64,000 bases of DNA, from assembly GCF_027627575.1 (NCBI RefSeq), contig NZ_CP114065.1:2728001-2792000 (forward strand), written 5' to 3'. This DNA comes from Kribbella sp. CA-293567 (GTDB taxonomy: Bacteria; Actinomycetota; Actinomycetes; Propionibacteriales; Kribbellaceae). The notes below the pieces were generated by a model, which made no database searches, had not been told where the DNA came from, and worked only from the letters and a program-made list of their open reading frames with translations. The position numbers and the translations under genes are program-made. Below, in pieces: positions 61,762 through 64,000 of this stretch (its first letter is position 1; each line of letters starts with the position of its first letter).

Positions 61762-62712
61762 CTAACGCACCGTCTCCAGCCACAGGTCGGCGTACCGCCG
61801 GCCGTCCACGGCGGTCGCGACCTGTACGACGGGCGCTGCCGCGCCGTGCGGGTCGGTGGTCAGGTCGCCCGACCAGTCCCGGGTGTCGACGATGGTGCGT
61901 CCTCGGGACCAGCTGCCGGACAGCTCCACCCGGAGCGGGAAGGGCTGTGTGGTGAGCGCGTCCGGATCGATCACGGCGCAGAGCGCGCCGCCGTCACCGA
62001 TACTCGCGCCATCCGACTTGTAGAGCTCGCTGCGTCGCTCGATCAGTCGCCGCGCCAGGTCCGCCGATGGTGAGCCGCTGAGTGTCTTTGCCTCGTCCAG
62101 CGAGATGACGACGTCGTAGAAGACGTCCAGGGCGTACATCGTGACCGGTACGCCGAGTTCGGACGCCGCGGCGAGTGTGATCGCCGCGGCCTCGGGGTCG
62201 GTCCAGATGTTGAACTCCGCGGAGGCGGTCGCGTTGCCGATCCCGGCCGCGCCGCCCATGAAGACGATCTCGCGAAGACCGGCCGCGGCCTCGGGATAGG
62301 TCCGCAGCAGCAGCGCGATGTTGGTCATCGGCGCGAGCGGGATCAGGGTCACCAGTTCGCCGGTCCGGGCGGCCTCGGAGAGCGCGTCACGAAGCAGCTC
62401 GACAGCGTGCCGGGCGTCCGCAGTACGGGTGGAGCGTGGCCAGCCGAGATCGCCCAGGCCGTCAGCGCCGTGGACATGCGCCGCGGTCCGGACCGGCTGC
62501 AGCAGGGGGAGCGCGGCGCCGCGGCCTACCGGGACGTCCGTGCGGCCGGCGGCCTCGAGCACTGTCAGCGTGTTGACGACGACCTGGTCGAGGCCGACGT
62601 TCCCGCCGACGCAGGTGACCGCCTTGAGGTCGAGCTCGGGGTGCCGGGCGGCCAGAAGCAGTGCGCAGGCGTCGTCCAGCCCGGTGTCGACATCGAGGAT
62701 GACCGGTTTCAT
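61762..62712 (-). CDS. Inosine/uridine-preferring nucleoside hydrolase
   Basis: The 316-residue product has the calcium-binding aspartates of the family in ILDVDTGLDDACAL, and VTCVGGNVGLDQVVVNTL, PLAPMTNIALLL, FMGGAAGIGNATASAEFNIWTDPEAA and a late Asp (VIDPDALT). It cleaves the N-glycosidic bond of ribonucleosides for salvage. It reads in the same direction as the oxidoreductase gene. Confidence 0.9.
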   Translation of the reverse strand: MKPVILDVDTGLDDACALLLAARHPELDLKAVTCVGGNVGLDQVVVNTLTVLEAAGRTDVPVGRGAALPLLQPVRTAAHVHGADGLGDLGWPRSTRTADARHAVELLRDALSEAARTGELVTLIPLAPMTNIALLLRTYPEAAAGLREIVFMGGAAGIGNATASAEFNIWTDPEAAAITLAAASELGVPVTMYALDVFYDVVISLDEAKTLSGSPSADLARRLIERRSELYKSDGASIGDGGALCAVIDPDALTTQPFPLRVELSGSWSRGRTIVDTRDWSGDLTTDPHGAAAPVVQVATAVDGRRYADLWLETVR

Positions 62713-62811
62713 GCGCCCTATCCTCGCCTATCGGGGCAGCCACTGAAGGTTGGTGGTCAATTCATCACAGGCTCTGGCGTAGTTCTTGTGAGTTTCCTAC
62801 GTTCGGGATCC

Positions 62812-64000
62812 ATGAAGCTCACTCGACACCGCCCCCGCGCAGTGCTCGTAGCCCTCGCCACGATCACTGCCCTGCTGACCACTTCACCAGCCCAGGCCGA
62901 GCCGTCGGCCATGGCCGACGCCCCCACGGTGAACGAGACCTTCGACGGCCCCGGCCTGCCGGCCGGCTGGAAGGCGGTCGACGGCACCTGGAAGGTGCAG
63001 AACGGCCGCCTCGTCGGTACGTCGGCCACCGCGAGCCAGCTGAGCCGCATCACCTTCGGCGCCCCGCTGACCGACTACCGGATCGAAAGCCGTCTCCGCT
63101 TCGACTCCGCTCTCGATGCCGGCCGCTGGGTCGCCTTCGGCCTCGATCTCGCCCCGGCCGGCGCGGTGCCTTGGTCGATCGCGACCCTGCGCAACGGCTC
63201 GACGGCGGCCAACGGCCTCGAGTTCGCCCAACGGACCCCCTCGAACACCTGGAGCGTCACCGACACCGCGGCTGCCCCGATCGAGGTCGGAGTCGGCAAG
63301 GAGGTCGCGGTGGCCGTAGAAGTCCGCGGCTCGAGGGCAACCTGGTACGTCGATGGGCGGCAGTCGCTCCGCACCAGCATGGTGAACCGGACGGCCGGCG
63401 GCGTACAGGCGTTGGTCGTCAACGGCGCCACCGTGTCGTTCGACGACTTGAAGGTGACTCCGCTGGCGCGGGAGTCGTTCATCCGCAAGCCGGGTGACCC
63501 GCTTCGCGTGTGGGCGCATCGTGGCGGTTCGTCGGCCGCTCCGGAGAACACGGCGGCATCCGATGAAGTCGCCCGCCGGGCCCGGTCCGAGTGGATCGAG
63601 AACGACGTCCAGCCGACGAAGGACGGCGTACCGGTGATCCTGCACGACACCACCGTGGATCGAACCACCGATGGAACGGGCGCCGTCCGGTCGTTGACCG
63701 CTGCGCAGGTGGCCGCCCTGGACGCCGGTTCGTGGTTCGCGCCGGCCTTCGAGGGACAGCGGGTGCCGACGCTGGGCCAGCAGTTGGACGGTCTCCGGAC
63801 CCGCGGTGGCAACCTGCTGCTGGAGGTCAAGGGAACGCACACCAGGGCTGAGGTCGCCCGGATCGTCACCGAGATCCGGAATCGGAAAATGAGCAGTCGC
63901 GTCTTCGTCCAGAGCTTCGAGCCGCAGCATCTCCGCTGGATGCGCGAGTTGGCGCCCGAACTGCCGCTCGGCCTGCTGCGCAGCGCCCTCGACCCCGACC
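62812..64000 (+). CDS. Secreted glycerophosphodiester phosphodiesterase, 3' end cut by the window
   Basis: The visible 396 residues begin with a signal peptide (1-30), a concanavalin-like domain (about 40-225: VNETFDGPGLPAGWKAVDG, WYVDGRQS) and then the GDPD barrel: VWAHRGGSSAAPENT, ENDVQPTKDGVPVILHDTT, DRTTDGTG and LLLEVKG. The metal and catalytic residues (HRG, E-x-D, H in LHDTT) are present. It hydrolyses glycerophosphodiesters outside the cell. Confidence 0.9.
   Translation, partial: MKLTRHRPRAVLVALATITALLTTSPAQAEPSAMADAPTVNETFDGPGLPAGWKAVDGTWKVQNGRLVGTSATASQLSRITFGAPLTDYRIESRLRFDSALDAGRWVAFGLDLAPAGAVPWSIATLRNGSTAANGLEFAQRTPSNTWSVTDTAAAPIEVGVGKEVAVAVEVRGSRATWYVDGRQSLRTSMVNRTAGGVQALVVNGATVSFDDLKVTPLARESFIRKPGDPLRVWAHRGGSSAAPENTAASDEVARRARSEWIENDVQPTKDGVPVILHDTTVDRTTDGTGAVRSLTAAQVAALDAGSWFAPAFEGQRVPTLGQQLDGLRTRGGNLLLEVKGTHTRAEVARIVTEIRNRKMSSRVFVQSFEPQHLRWMRELAPELPLGLLRSALDPD

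Overview
The window is high-GC actinobacterial DNA. GTG starts are frequent, several genes look leaderless, and secreted proteases are abundant. A core block of gluABCD, miaB, NUDIX hydrolase, miaA, dapF, hflX, dinG/ligase and lexA next to a LysM cell-division gene is also typical of Actinomycetota. The mix of a LAL-type LuxR regulator, SigE-family sigma factor, DUF6355-like secreted protein, MT0933-type antitoxin and fused SecDF suggests Kribbella or a close relative in Propionibacteriales. That placement is inferred from gene content only. No rRNA, tRNA or CRISPR array was seen.

Positions 1-7.9 kb hold an edge-truncated luciferase-like flavin oxidoreductase, a secreted C39-like peptidase, rlmN coupled to a DivIVA-repeat protein, an overlapping three-gene operon of small secreted proteins, pdxY, a LOG-family protein and a class III aminotransferase. 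Positions 7.9-13.9 kb hold a giant secreted protease (subtilase, P domain, trypsin-like domain, two Ig-like domains) divergent from a LAL/LuxR regulator. Positions 13.9-26.2 kb hold a glutamate-type ABC importer, miaB, a Tat-exported metallophosphoesterase with a LamG domain, a NUDIX hydrolase, two small stress/antitoxin-like genes, miaA, an ECF sigma factor with a membrane partner, and ggt.

Positions 26.2-41.5 kb are the accessory region. A complete IS481-family element (1107 bp, NCTAGN target) precedes an RHS polymorphic-toxin array. The array has one full-length 2518-aa secreted RHS protein with an AHH-type nuclease tail and an adjacent double-CxxCG immunity candidate. Three further 5'-truncated tail/immunity cassettes follow in the same orientation, in increasing decay. 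Two junctions carry an antisense fragment of one and the same gene, cut at the same codon and containing a conserved 30-bp palindrome. The intact version of that gene closes the array next to dapF. A 546-bp stretch is identical between the first two RHS copies. The layout fits a reservoir of alternative toxin tips for recombination into the full-length gene.

Positions 41.5-64 kb return to core genes: dapF, hflX, a secreted M6 metalloprotease divergent from a two-component system, a second subtilase, a SecDF fusion, dinG, a 166-bp MITE-like inverted repeat, an ATP-dependent DNA ligase, a secreted beta-propeller protein, glutathione peroxidase, and lexA divergent from a LysM protein with four SOS boxes between them. 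The window ends with a Gfo/Idh/MocA oxidoreductase, a nucleoside hydrolase and an edge-truncated secreted glycerophosphodiester phosphodiesterase.

Two themes connect the genes. One is RNA modification: RlmN acts on 23S rRNA/tRNA A2503/A37, and MiaA then MiaB make the ms2i6A37 type modification. The other is secretion: four large exported hydrolases, the RHS toxin and a SecDF export motor.
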